DNA from: Aquila chrysaetos chrysaetos
Lineage: Eukaryota > Chordata > Aves > Accipitriformes > Accipitridae
Assembly (NCBI RefSeq): GCF_900496995.4
Contig: NC_044018.1
Location: 26,194,001-26,258,000, forward strand
DNA length: 64,000 nt
Reading direction: 5' to 3'
This document shows, in pieces, positions 1 through 12,700 of the stretch. The stretch's first letter is position 1; every line of letters starts with the position of its first letter. The notes beneath the pieces are model-generated. The model searched no databases and had not been told where the DNA came from. It saw only the letters and a program-made list of their open reading frames with translations. The translations under genes were made by a program, and so were the position numbers.

Positions 1-2527
1 TATCTACTGTTCTGCCAGAATTTGGCCAAGAGTTCAAAATCCTGTACATCTTATTCAGTTGTCCCACTGAAGTCAATGGAACTTTTTTGTGAGTAAGATG
101 AAAAGGATTTGGCCCCCAAAGTTTTTAACCCTTTAAGTAGCAAGAGACTAGTTTCATTGCACTTAGCCCATCATTCACAAATAACTTTCTACTCGAAAAC
201 AGAAGATGGTTGTTGATGTATACGAAGCGTTGGCTTACAAAGAGGAAAGGGTGCAGCAACGTCTGACTACTCGTAGCATTTTGGAACTGAATTCCTAAAG
301 GGAAAAAGAGACACTTGCATATGACAATTTCATCCAATGTCCGTCTGAGGCCAAAATAATTAAATAATTGTTTCTTCAATTCCTAAATACCATCTTATGG
401 GTACCTTAGAAACACTAAATAACTGGACTATGTATAAACTTATAATTGGGCATGTGTATTTGTGTCTCCATTGGACTTGATGGATAAGCAACTTCATCTA
501 ATAGTGTTAAAATTTTACAAAAAAATATTGGAGCAGATGGATTTTTCAAAGAGCTTCCTAATTACTTTCATATGGAACACATGGTCATGACTTTGGGAAA
601 AGAGAAATTTTGCTCTCATCCATGAGAAGCTTTTGGTGACCGAAATGGGCAAGAACAGCATTTTCATATTTAAAACAAAGTAATCTTACTCTGTTACACA
701 ATTCCATGTTTTGTTCTGTGATTGTGGATTTGAATTATTATTCATTTGAATTAAATGGGATAAAGGATGACTGTATGCTAATTAAATTAATCAAAATTAT
801 ATGACAGTGCTACTCTGACCAAAAGTCATTGCAATGCAGTACATTCTAATAACATGCAGCACTCAAAAATAGAATTTGAGATTTAAAATTGTGTAGTCAG
901 GATGCAGACCCGAACTCTAAGTTAGAACTGGAAAACAGGACCGAGTACCACGGAGTTTAATCCCAACCGACAGAGTGAATTACTTCATCTCTAATACTGT
1001 GTCATGCTCCTGCTGATGCTCGATATGTAGCTGCAAGAAAGCTACAAAGAGCAGAGCATGAGTCCTGAAAATGCTTGCTTCAACAACATCTGCACTTACA
1101 GACAATTTTAGTGTTTCCCTTTTGCAACTGAGGTAAGAATTCGGCTACCTTATAAACACTGCTAAGAGCATGCCTTCTCATCGGCACCGGGGCCTGGAGG
1201 TGTCAATGATAATCTGAGGAAACTGCACGTGAAGCTTCTATGAATTGGTTAAGGTGAGTGAACTTCTGCCCTTTTGGTTATATTAAATCATTTTATTTCC
1301 TTGTACTGCTTCTTTCCTTTCCAGACAGAAGGATATAGACATTTTGTGCTGACAGCAGTCCTTTGGTATCAAATTCTCAGGGGACATTACGGGCTGCATA
1401 TCCCTTTGGCTAAGGGAACAGGATTAGGTTTCATGCTTAATTCCCCCCACTGCATGCTGAAACTAGAAAGAAAAGTTCTTGGAAGGTAACCTAAGTTGAG
1501 CAAAGATTTCACTCTACTCACTGGGAAAACTTTGCAGACTTCAACAGGCACAGCATTAGTCTAGCCTTTGGAAAAACGTGAATAAAAGCTCCATGAAAAG
1601 GGCTGTAATGAAGGCTTCAAAAGGAGATACATAATAGTATGCCCAGGAGAAGGGTACTTTGGGTGATGTTGTGCCTACACCTGGTAAGAAAGGTGTTGAG
1701 GTATCTCTTCGTTCCTATTGAGGAAAGTCTCTTTGATTTCATCCAGTTTTCCCATGATTCACCGTTTTCCACACACATATCCTATTCTTAAAGGCAGATC
1801 CCGCAGTCTTTATTCCATCTTTGTTCCTCACTCTACTGGTTATTTGCCAGAATAATACTGAGGAAGAGAGACGCTCTGTGCATCTTCTCCACGCTCAGAC
1901 ACCATGAGCCCTTGGTGCCTCCTGGCATGAACTCAGCTTCCAGGCTTTGCCCCCGCTGTGGCAGCTCCTAGCTCTTTGCATTGGCGAGGACCTTCTCAGA
2001 CGAGCAGATAACCCAGCGGTACATTCCTACACAGATGGGAAGAGCAGGAACAGGAGCAGACATACTGACTGGCCTTCATGCCTTCCACCTGGAATGACAG
2101 GAGAGTCTCCCTGGCATGAGGAGGAGGATGGGGCAGCGGTCTGCTCCTTGGTGTACCCATGGAGATCAGAAGAGCAATCTGGCACCCAAGGTAGCCCCTG
2201 GGGCTGGCTCATAGCGCTTACAGGAGCTAAGGTATTTTGTGGATTCAGGTCTTGAAAGCCATGTCACAGCATTAGATATGAGAATTAAAGGGTTCCGTGG
2301 CAGAAGATAGGGATCTCTTTCATACTTCTGAAGGAGAAAATGTTTTGAGAAATTTTCTGTGAATACCACTGCCCCAAAAGGAAAGTTTGTACATGCTATA
2401 TGCTATATTTTGGGGGTTTTGGTTTTGGTTTTTTTTCCCTTCTGTTTATCATAATAGAAAATGCTTAGAAAAGAACAAAACTGATCATTTTTATGATGAC
2501 ATGGCACATTTCTGATGTATGTTGAGA
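1..2527. other. Downstream flank of KLHL31, no gene seen
   Basis: No conserved protein, RNA gene or clear mobile element is visible here. The short open frames lack family similarity. Part of the stretch could belong to a long KLHL31 3' untranslated region, because further minus-strand AATAAA signals occur at 1809-1814 and 1292-1297. The sequence alone cannot show which of these is used. Confidence 0.5.
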
Positions 2528-2533
2528 TTTATT
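2528..2533 (-). terminator. Candidate KLHL31 polyadenylation signal
   Basis: AATAAA on the minus strand, about 420 nt downstream of the KLHL31 stop codon. It is the first canonical hexamer met after the stop. KLHL31 may have a long 3' UTR, so one of the more distal copies (1809-1814 or 1292-1297) may be the main site. Confidence 0.4.
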
Positions 2534-2952
2534 ACTAGCAATATTTGACTTTCATTTTGGGCTCTGAAAGCATGTAAAACTCAGTATTAACAAAGCCTCG
2601 CAACAATCTTCTGAAGCAAGTTTCTCTCTATTTTACAGGTAAGAAAACCAAGGCACAAAGAAATTAAATTATGTGCCTCAGGTAGTACAGTAAGTCAGTG
2701 GCAAAGTGAGGAAGAGAATGAAATTCTGCAGTTATGGGTTAATTCTCTCTTCCTTCTAAGAAGATTCTTATCCCTAATACACTGTTTCACGCCACCAGTA
2801 TTAAAGATCATGGAAACTGGCCTATTTGCACTGTTAAAACTGTTGCAAAGCCAACGATTTTTTTTCCATCTAGGCACGAAAATGCTACTTAAAGGGTTAA
2901 TTATACTGCTGTGCTGGTAAACATTTTTAGTTGTTGCTGGTTAGACCCGTAT
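2534..2952 (-). other. KLHL31: KLHL31 proximal 3' UTR (inferred)
   Basis: Non-coding sequence between the KLHL31 stop codon and the first AATAAA on the minus strand. It is AT-rich with no other gene. Its extent is inferred only from the candidate poly(A) signal. Confidence 0.4.
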
Positions 2953-3685
2953 TTAAATACTGACTGGGACAGAAGAGACTGAGCTGGCCCTGGACTCCCT
3001 TGTCTTGGTGTTGGGCATGGATATCGTACAACAGGATACGCCCACAGTGGCCTCAGGCAGCTCATCTTCCTCTGTCCATTCGTTGAGATCCGGGTTATAG
3101 CACTGAATGCACTTCTTGTATTTTTTCTCTATTTCATTCCAGCCACCCACTAAGTAAATTTTCCCACTAAGGGTGGAGGCGCCAGCCGTACTCACTCCGG
3201 TTTGAAGTGGGGCCACGTAACTCCACTGCCCCGTGTAAGGGCTGTAACACTCCACAGGGAGAACGTCGACCCTTTCGGCTCGCCCCCCCAGCTGAGACCC
3301 TCCCATGACGTAGACCCTCTCCAGAAGGGACACCGCGCAGTGCCACCCCCTTGGGGTGCTGAGGCTGGACCTATCCTGCCAGCTATCTTTGCTGGGGTCG
3401 TACGTGCACACTGAGCGAGAGTAAGCGTTATTAATGTAACCTCCCGTGACCAGGATCCGACCATCCACCACCGCGCTGGCATGGCAGCACCTGGGCACCT
3501 CCAGGGGCGCCTTCATCTGCCACTGGTTAGTTGCAGGCACGTAGCATTCCACCGAGGAGAGGCAGCCCTCAGAGTTGCGACCGCCCACTGCAAAAAGGAG
3601 GCCGTTGAACACATTCAGGCTGAAGTGAGTGCGCCGCTGATTCATATTTGCCAGGTGAATCCAGGTGTTGAAACGAGGATCGTAC
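2953..3685 (-). CDS. KLHL31: KLHL31 coding exon 3 (last exon: four kelch blades and C-terminus)
   Basis: The exon begins after the acceptor tttcag (AG at 3686-3687 on the complement) with G|TAC GAT CCT, completing the arginine split from the previous exon. It encodes 243 residues plus a TAA stop at 2953-2955. Visible blade signatures are [34 protein letters not shown] and [12 protein letters not shown]. The in-frame ATG upstream (3718-3720) lies in the intron and is not a real start. Confidence 0.95.
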
Positions 3686-6600
3686 CTGAAAGCATTAAAA
3701 GAAGAGGGTAACTGTCTCACGTACGGCTCTGCTAAATTCTACAGTCCTGTCTCTGTCCTACTACTGCTGCAGGTGCAAAGTTGCTAAAATTTTAGTTAGT
3801 TATTTAGCCCGTTAGAAGTCGGTGGAATGAAACTGGTATTCCTCGTTACCTTTCCAAATAAACTTAGTTTTTGATTGGAGGAAAATATGTTTTTATCATT
3901 CAAACCTGGAATTATTTCAATGAAGTAAATCTGACTCTTCCTTAATTTGCTTTTGTACACTAACCTCATTAGAATATTGGGAAGAGATACTTTCAACATA
4001 CAACAGAAATCTTAGAAGTTTTTTTGCAATTTATGCCTACAGCAAAGATGTCAAAATTTACTCAAAGTGTTTTAAAAAATGTTAGGTTGTGATTTATACT
4101 TGCATCTTTTTAGTACTTTCTAAATGGTAAGTATTCTTTCCCTGCCACTCATACGGGGTAAGATTTATGTGGAAAGAACATCTTTGCTTTCTAACACCAT
4201 TCCTGTCTGAAATAACATTCTCTGTCCTTGACATTTAAATGAGCAATTTTGAAATAGGAAATAGCAAATTATGACTCCTGAAGGGGTTGAGTGAGGTACA
4301 TTAGTAGGCGCATACATTTCGCCTGTTGCATGCTGAGGGGACCAGAGAATCACATGAGAAAAAGACTATGGGAAAGTAAATACTAATTGTTAGCTGTCAT
4401 TCAGCATTGTCATCTGCAGCTCTGAAACCAAGTCCACAGACATACTGAGGTGACTTGACATGCTCGAGGTTAATGGCAGAACAGGGAGCAGAACCCATTC
4501 AGCCGTGGACCACGAGGATTTCCCCACCTCCTCCCCACAACCACGGTGTGCACCGAGCACACAGCTCCTTGTGAGAATGTGGGACATAGCTTAAAGGCAG
4601 AAGGTCAGGAGAGCGACAGCATAATCTCCTTTACATGATATATTTTTCTGACAAAAAGTAGATTACACAATAAAATTGATCTAGAGAAGGTTCCTTGTTC
4701 ATTAACTTTGTATGTTGGTTGATGTCCTCAGGAGAAGTTACCTGAAAGTTCCTTCTGGGAGCAGAAAAAGAAGCATTGGTAGGACTGTGGTTGTATATTG
4801 TCATTGCACGTCCATAGTCTGTTAGTAGCAAAAAGCTGAGTTGTCTCACCTCCAGCCTTTGCTTCAAGCTATTGTGCGCTGTCAGCTTTTAGGTCAAACT
4901 ATTTAAAAACTAGTACCACCCATCTGACTACTGCATGTTTGGCTATGCACTCTTCTGACCAGTGCAGTCTTTGGATGACTACAAATAGGAGCTGTAATAT
5001 TTCAGAAGTGAGGTATTATTTGGGGTACACCATAGAAGAGAAATATAGCCTTCATGAGATGGTGACATTGTTTCTAAACTCTTGATAAATAAAAAAGCTG
5101 AAGGATATGAAATGCAGTATAAAAGCTGTTGAAAATATGGCAGATGGTGCATAGAAAGTCAAGATTCTAACACGTAAAAGGTGTTTTTCAGAACTTTCTG
5201 GGAGGCATCAGAAGCTCTTGAAATTTAAAAAGTCTCACCTTGTCTGACTTGGTACATTTTAATGGTACCTTAGAACATCCCAGAGCTTCCTAGTTATGTT
5301 CCTATTTATTTCCTCCACTCAGAGTAAGTTTTCTTGGTTTTCCTCACTTCTCATTGTGCATGTGTAACCATGGTGAAGTTTTTGCATAACTTCAGCTGCA
5401 TATTTCTGTTCATTCAAACTTTAATATAGAATGGCATCCATACCTCCCCCACCCTGTCCCCCTTCTGTTTATCTGAGTGGTTCATGCTGCGTGTCACAAA
5501 CCAGCTTGGTCTATCTACCTGCATTGTGTGGAATACATCTCTCTATCCCTTTTAAATAAATAATCAGTTACCTGCAGAAATTGCTGACCGCATGCTTGGC
5601 TTGGTTCCTGGCATCATTCTGGTCTTCCCCACCGGCCACATAGAGAAATCCATCCATCACCGTGACACACTGATTAAAACTTTTAGCAGGCATTTCACTC
5701 AGCTTCTTCCATCCGTTTTCAGGATCTCTGTATAAGATGTCTCTGCTAAGAGACTTTTCTGTTAGAGCTGGGCGTCCGCCAACAGTAACTAAGACTCTGA
5801 AACCTCCGCGGATCCTTGTTCTTCTGGACTGAAGTGTATTCTGGTGATAGGGAAGCAAATGATAGTTCATGGCATCCACTAGGAGCTTATGGCAGTCTGC
5901 ATCTTGCATCATTCTTGGCACAGTTTGAACATAATTGACAAGGTCTTGGGCTGAGATGGTACCGAAACGGATGTTACCTAAGAGATCGGCAGCAAACTTT
6001 ACTCTTTTTTCGTCAAATTCCAGCCATTTTATTGCAATCTGGAATGCAACAATTTCAGAAGGCAACTGCAAGTCGTCATCTGCAAGAAGTTCATTAATCT
6101 GATCAAAAGTAAGTTTTAAGAACTGATCTGTTTCTGAAAATTCAATGAAGTTGTCTCTAATAAATTTGTGCGCTGCTTCCTTTGTTGTTTTTAGTCCGTA
6201 TGTTTCTGCAATATTGGCAACATACATACAATTCTCAACACTGATTTCTTGGATTAGAAAATCACAGCACATCTTTACAAGGGTGTGAATCTGCAGATAA
6301 ATTGCTGTGGAAATAATACTACCTATTGTATAAAGTGAGAGAGTAAGTTTTCCTGTGTAAGCATAGGTGATAACAGTAGCTAGACCCAATGGGGATACAT
6401 CATTGAGGTCTACTCTTTGAGTGGATGGATCTTTCTTTAAGATGTTGTGAAAGTAGTCACTGCTTGAAGCCATCACCACCTTATGAACACTGAAGGATTT
6501 GGTTTTGGTACTGATAGTCAAGTCACAAAGAAAATTCTCTTGTCTCATTCTGCTTAGACCTTCCAAGAGATTTGGGCTATATGATGGGTCGGAAACTTCA

Positions 6601-6743
6601 GATGAGATGCAGCTGAAACCATTTCCTCCATCTAAGAGTCCATTCAAGCCATTTAGTTTACTGAGGGGGCCATCTTCCACAATGATAGTCATTTCATTGA
6701 TATCTGCTTTGTTCTTTTTCACATTCTTCTTCTTAGGGGCCAT
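2953..6743 (-). CDS. KLHL31: KLHL31, kelch-like protein 31 (complete coding region, two coding exons)
   Basis: The spliced coding sequence is the complement of 5572-6743 joined to 2953-3685, giving 634 aa, the length I recall for the human protein. Visible domains are a basic N-terminus (MAPKKK), BTB at about residues 63-165 ([19 protein letters not shown]), BACK at about 170-275, and six kelch blades from about 315, each marked by a GG doublet (VTVGG, YVAGG, FAVGG, LVTGG, YVMGG, YLVGG). It ends [15 protein letters not shown]. The split arginine codon AG|G rejoins the exons as [11 protein letters not shown]. Kelch-BTB proteins are substrate adaptors for CUL3 ubiquitin ligases. KLHL31 is known as a striated-muscle member tied to sarcomere integrity and filamin-C turnover. 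No frameshift or missing blade is seen. The start is supported by the family N-terminus and a splice acceptor 2 nt upstream of ATG. Confidence 0.96.
3686..5571 (-). other. KLHL31: KLHL31 intron between coding exons
   Basis: The 1,886-bp intron is bounded by GTAACT (donor, complement of 5566-5571) and tttcag (acceptor). No exon, RNA gene or mobile element was recognised inside it. Its short open frames show no family similarity. Confidence 0.85.
5572..6743 (-). CDS. KLHL31: KLHL31 coding exon 2 (start codon, BTB, BACK, first two kelch blades)
   Basis: This exon encodes the first 390 complete codons plus AG of codon 391. It carries BTB, BACK and the start of the propeller ([33 protein letters not shown]). 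The donor reads CTGCAG|GTAACT. Unspliced, the message would read AGG TAA, so intron retention would stop at once and leave a 391-aa BTB-BACK protein with an incomplete propeller. Confidence 0.96.
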
Positions 6744-6748
6744 GACTG
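6744..6748 (-). other. KLHL31: Splice acceptor of KLHL31 exon 2, just upstream of ATG
   Basis: On the minus strand the sequence reads tttcattgcag|TCATGG, so the exon starts 2 nt before the start codon. The 5' leader must therefore come mostly from an upstream non-coding exon, somewhere to the right in this window or beyond the CpG island at 15 kb. The tract before the AG is only moderately pyrimidine-rich. Confidence 0.7.
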
Positions 6749-9555
6749 CAATGAAATATTACAGCCAAGAGCTTGCTAAAAATAAAATTAAAATGTTTAG
6801 AGCTACACCACAGTTGTGATATTTAACAGCTATGTGATTATGCAACAAATCTAACCTTTGTCAATACATATAAATGGCACAAAAGTAAAACATACAGGAT
6901 AACCTATCTTCCTAGGAACTATTATACTGTCCTAGATCGTAGTGTGGCTGCTTATTAATAACAATCAATATGCAAATTGTGAAGAATACGCCCACAAGTA
7001 ATTCCTTTTTTTTAAAATAAGGTCATAAATTAACATTCACCTATTATCTCCACGTTCAAAGACTTAAATTCTCTGAATGAGTTTTCCAGAGTGTAAAATT
7101 TGGTAAATATATATTTAAATCAGCCAGGTTCTAGAGCTGAATTCATTAGTCTGAAGCAAAGGAAAGTTGCGGGCCCCCAACTTTGTTCATGTTTACTCCA
7201 GGGCGAGTACAGACTTACAGGCGACTTCAGAATTTGACCAGGAAATATTAAGAGTGGGAGAAATTCTTGAAGAAAAAAGCAAGACAAGACATAAAGAGAA
7301 AGTGAATTTTAGTATGATGTCATACGGATTTTAGATTTAGGATCTGCTCCAAACTGCTTCCACACTTTTGATTTTCTAGACTGATGATATTCTATTTCCC
7401 ATGTCAGATTCGCAAATACTTTCTACTCATAGCACACTTTGCTTGCTTTTCAATATCAGTAATTTTAAATTTATAATCCTACTTTTAGGACTTTCTGGAG
7501 ATTTAGGGAGAAGAAGTCTAACTTTTATTTGAAAAAAATGTCATGCAAACTCTAGCAGGACGTGTTATTTTAAACAAGGTCTTTGTGTGTGAAGGTAAGA
7601 ATTACTCCCATACAGTTATGTTAGAACAGATATTTGAATTACATGTATCAACTCTAGGCACATTCCAGCTCTTGCTGAAATGAAGAGCCACATTTTTGTC
7701 AAATGCAATGTGAGACGGCCCCTAAGTAGTCTTCAAAGGGGCTATTTCAAACAAATATATTTGTATATGCAAATATACCTTGAAGAAAAGCACTGATCTT
7801 CAATAACACAGTTAAAACAGAATTGCTGAGATCAGCATTCAAATAGATTCAAATATAGCATTTATCTCCAGTATATCCATTTATTTTAAAACAATTTCTA
7901 CATGCTAATTTTCTTCGTGATCCCTGCATTCATGAAAACCAGAACATGAAGAAATGCTACTTCGTGATAAAACAAACAACTGGATTACTTTAGATAACTT
8001 AATAAAAAGACTTCAGTAATATTTCAACCTAGAATCTCAGCACATCAATTTTTCCTTAAGCACACAGCACATAACAAAATGGTAATTTAATTATAGAAAG
8101 GAATGGTTGCTGCCTGCGAGCACCAGGATTTTTTTTGCTGCTGCTGCTGGGTGACAACCATGTGCAGAGCAGGCGAGGGAGAAGGCCATGTGTGCTGAAA
8201 GCGTCAGTGTCAGCCCGCACTGGCGTGAGCTGCGATCCCCAAAATGTCGGTGTGCCAGCGCAGGGGTCAGCTGCTGCCCGGCTCCCCCCGCTCCGGCTGC
8301 ATTCCAGGAGCTGCATCTGTTGAGACCTATCAGAGTCACCTCCCAGAATAGCAACCTCCCAGCAGCTTGCCATTTTAAGACAGGTTCAGTCAAAGGTATA
8401 GCTGGTGCTTTAGTACGCTTGGCTGTTTAACACAACTTTTGTTGCAAAAAGCTATGATGTTCCAAGTGTCGTGTGTATTTGTTGGCGCACAGACTAAAGG
8501 CAAAACAAGACTTTCGGATGTCTTTGTACGTTATCCACATAGTTATAGCTTTCTATATTAGTAGCCACAACTCTATAGCTAGCAAGGGCGTATTCTTTTG
8601 GCAGTCATATTTGAGGTTCTAAATAGTTTCAGAGACCCATAACTTAAAAATTTTAATACATGCGGCACTTAATGTTTATTGCCTCACTGCATCATTGCAG
8701 AGCTCATTTAAATACGTGACATTTTAAGCTCTCTGTTCAAAAATGTCCACTCTACAAAGTTTTTTCCTGAAAAACACTTTTCCGTCAGCCGAAATGTCAC
8801 CAACCAGTTTAGTGTATAAGCACATAAGTGACAGGACATGCAAACCCAGTGAAACAAATCAAATGATCCTATAATAGATCCAAGTTACTGAACTTTTAAA
8901 ACCCTGGATGATTTGGTTTTCTATAGCCATTTGCTTTCACCCAATTTATTTTATCTTAAGAACAACTCATGCCAAAGGATACTTGGGGTCCCAAAACAAT
9001 GCATTCAAACAACCAACCCCCCCCCCCCCCTTAAAATGTTATCTTCTAAACACTATCAAAGTGAGGAGCTAAAACCCCCTTACCCTCCTCAGAAAAATGT
9101 TGTCCCAGAGCTGTCCAAGAAGCTGTCAGCGAAAATGCCTCTTCCTTGGAAAACGAGAAGACAAAAAGAGAGCAAATGTGGTACAAAAGAGAGAGAAAGA
9201 TCAGAGGCCACTTGGTAAGTCCCAGCTTGTGGTTTCCAGTGTGACGCTTTGCTGTCACAGGGAGCAAAAGAGACCGGAGCCTCTGCTCGGGTGCTCTTTA
9301 AAATGACCCCTCCTCTCCGTGCCTCGCTCCCTGCCTCTGCCCAGCCGCGGGAGCTCAGCTTCCCCGGGCTGCCTGGCCCAGGAAACCGCAGGGACAAGCC
9401 CGGACCCTCCAAACGCACACGTACAAGGGAGGAAAGGGAGGCGAAAGTGAAGACGGTAGATCCACAGCAGGTAATAATTGTCCCCGGTAATAGTAGGGTG
9501 GACCACTGGGTTCCCCACTTCAAAGTTGGGTGCCTGGGCAAAAGCCAGGATGCTC
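6749..9555. other. KLHL31 5' intron or upstream region, no coding gene
   Basis: AT-rich non-coding sequence with two GC-richer pockets, about 8100-8300 and 9245-9450, and a C14 run at 9017-9030. None of the short open frames resembles a protein family. The second pocket carries a minus-strand TATA-like ATTTTAAAG at about 9297-9305 and could be an upstream KLHL31 promoter. No first-exon donor could be fixed. Confidence 0.5.
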
Positions 9556-9798
9556 GGGGAGGGGGACGGGTTTAGATTGGACATAAGGAAGATATTTTTT
9601 ACGATGAAGGTGGTGAGACACTAGAACAGGTTGCCCAGAGAAGCTGTGGATGCCCCATCCCTGGAAGTGTTCAAGGCCAGGGTGGATGGGGCTTTGAGCA
9701 ACCTGGTCTAGTGAAAGATGTCCCACGGCAGGGGAGTTGGACTGGATGATCTTTGAAGGTCCCTTCCAACTCAAACCATTCTGTGATTATATTATTGT
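9556..9798 (+). mobile_element. CR1 LINE 3'-end fragment
   Basis: The sequence follows the bird CR1 3' tail closely: GGTTTAGATTGG near the left end, ACACTAGAACAGGTTGCCCA, then GATGCCCCATCCCTGGAAGT, GAGCAACCTGGTCTAGTG, GGATGATCTTTGAAGGTCCC and finally TTCCAACTCAAACCATTCTG. It ends with a short degraded ATTCTATG-type repeat. Only about 240 bp are present, the usual 5'-truncated state, and no reverse-transcriptase coding remains. Orientation is plus. Confidence 0.93.
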
Positions 9799-12700
9799 AT
9801 GATCTAAAATAAACAGCAGGAAACACCAAGGAAAAGCTGGCAATTTAGTTCCACTTTCTTAGGATTTCGGTGCTTAACTCTGAGCAGAGGGAAGGAGACG
9901 TCCTGATGGGGATTCACAACCACACCTTATTTCTTGGAGTTAGCCCGCTGCTTCTGGGAAGACTTGCCTTGGCTTTCAAGGATACTGGCTCACATCCCCT
10001 GATATATTTGCAGAGAGATGTGAACTTTGATCTTCTGTCTCGCAAGAAGCTATCCTAACTTGTGGGTTATCCCATACACCAGAATAGTTGACCTCCACCT
10101 CTTGCCAGTCAACCTCAGGAATAATATAAAGCCAAACCTCTGCATCCCAGGAGAATTTCATCCCACGGGAGAGATAAAAGAGGTGCGAGCAACTGCATGG
10201 GATGGGAAGGATATTGGGGGAAGTGGAAGTTAGAGAAAGGGAAGATTTCCTCTTGGCTGTACTTTGTGTAATGCTTCCTCTGGTAGATTTATTTGATTGC
10301 TTCCAGGCTTGGATGGGCTATTACAACTAGTGCTGCAAAATAACACTTGTCATTTTGAACACAAGGGCATCACTGTACTAGTGGAGTTAGTTACAAAAAG
10401 TTACAAGATAAAAATGAAAAAACAGAACAGGCAATCAAACATGTGAAATGAGAGTGAAGGAGAGGGATGTAAAGACAAGCTCTCCCAAAGGCAACAAGGT
10501 AACTAGCTTTCCTTATGAAAAACAGGGCCACAGCTGTGAACAATTAAGGACAAAGCCTCATTTTAAGACATGTTTTAGGAACTTCTCCTTACTATACTAT
10601 GTATTTTTTTTTTCTCATGTGTAGATTCCTACTGCCTCAAATATACAACTCAGTATAACATCAATTTAACATGTAGGATGACATCTATCATCATCTTAAC
10701 ACATCTCAATATATTCTAATTTACCAGTTCAATCTAATTATAAAATTCCTTACATGGACAATTAACCTTACCTTTTTTTGAAGCTCTGCTTTAACAGGAT
10801 CAGCTGTAATGATTTTTACACAAAAAATATGTTCCCCACTGTGCTTCATGAGTTTTAAGAATTTGTAAAAATTAGCTTTTGTAGTAGAACAGGCATATTT
10901 CTAAAACAAGACTCCCGAACATATACATACTAGTGAACTTGAGTTACTCAGTGTTCCCTTTTCTAACAGCTCATGCACCTTTTATCAATTTTTATAATTT
11001 TAAGATGTCCTAAAAAGTCAACATTTTTCAGAGAAAGAGTATCTTTTTTTCTTCTGTCATTTTTCAGTTGCTTTTTTTTTTTGGTAAAGGGGACACTTCT
11101 CCAGAATGAATACACTATCACAATCTGTAGAAAATAAAAGATTATTCTCATTTTCACACCTTTAAAATCTACTAGTACATTTTAAAATAAATTTAAGTCT
11201 TATTCAGTCTCTACAAATGTGTTTCCAACATCCTTATATGATTCAGTGTTGAAAAAACCACACAAACAACAATGGGGAAATATCCCCACTGAAAATACAA
11301 ACCCAATTTCTAATTTCTGGAAAACGCTGAACGTGCTTTGAGCTGTGCAGTATAGAGATAACCATCTTGTGGGGCATGCCTCAACATCTCAATGTATTAA
11401 TGCTGACACAATCAAACATCTCCCATAGTTCTGAAACTTTGGGTGTACATTACAGCAGAAACCACGAAACCTTTAGTTACTTAGTCTTCAAGAGCAGAGG
11501 ACAACTGATAGCGTACTTGGCTATTATGCGGCATGCAAGCTGGTCTTGGAACTAGTCATTCTCATTTTCCATTAATTTGCACAAAACAAAGTCTTTTAAA
11601 AAATAAACAGTACCAGGATTAGCTGCAAATCATGATACATTTTTTAAAATAAAACTTCGATTCAATATGTTTTTTAACTTTGAGATATTCTTAACATTGT
11701 TTCCTTTATATCTTGAAAATAACCTGTCGTCTTTCTGATTATTTTCTTCCCAATGGCATAGAAATTAATTACTATAAAGTATTTTGATATTGATTGAAGT
11801 CCTTGCAATCAAGTTACGAATTATCTTCTCAGTTAAAAGAGGGGGTAGTACATTTTTTGGCAATATCTTAAGCCTGTCAAGATGTATCGTTTTAGGTATG
11901 GGTGAATCCTGGGGAAAAAGCACCTCATTTGCTCCATAATCAGCTGGTCTATGTGAGTGACTAAGGACCATACTATCAATCCATGTAGCAGTAGCAGGTC
12001 ATGTAGTAATATTTTAACATTTTTAGGGGGGGGGGAAGTGCAAACATTTCAAGAGATTTGTTCTTAGCCAAATAAACAAGAATAATTATTATTTGCTCCA
12101 TGTGCACGAGCCAGAATCAGCAATAGGGAAAGTTCTTCTATCAGCAAAGATAGGCCTTAAGGCAATTACAACCACCTTTTCTAATCCATGCACAACCACT
12201 ACTGCACTCTTTCTGGAAAATGTAAAGCCTTTTCTTTGAAGTCAGCGTGCTTTGACTTGTTGGCAGAATGCAAGTGTCACAGCCATGTCCAGATGGAGAT
12301 CTACCTTGGTCAACTAAAGACGTTAACAAAACTCAGGCTCAGCTTTAGATCATGGCTGCTTTGTTTGCTCTGAGCCCTTTGTGTATGCTCAGCCAAATAC
12401 TATGCACCCCCAAAGCCCATATTTAGTTCACTATGATAAATAGTTATGAAAAATATCTTTAAATGCTTTAATCTGAATGTATTGAGTAATCATACCAATA
12501 ATGCCTTTAGAAAGGCTGAAGCTCCTCATGCAGATTGGAGACACTGTGAAAGCATATTGAATTTCAGTGGGAACTGCAGCCTTTTCAATAAAAAGATGGA
12601 AAAGAAACATGTTTTCTTTTTAAACTGCTGAATAAACATACAAACTACTGCTGTTTAGGATCAAATACACAGGCCTTGATTTCACAGAGGGTGGCTTTGA

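Noticed and set aside
2953-3720. A separate 255-aa kelch protein starting at 3720
   Set aside because: Its first 11 codons are intronic. The acceptor at 3686-3687 joins it in frame to the BTB-BACK exon of KLHL31.
9089-9584. Open frames of 100-150 codons near 9.1-9.6 kb
   Set aside because: They run over a GC-rich pocket and into the CR1 tail, with no family similarity.
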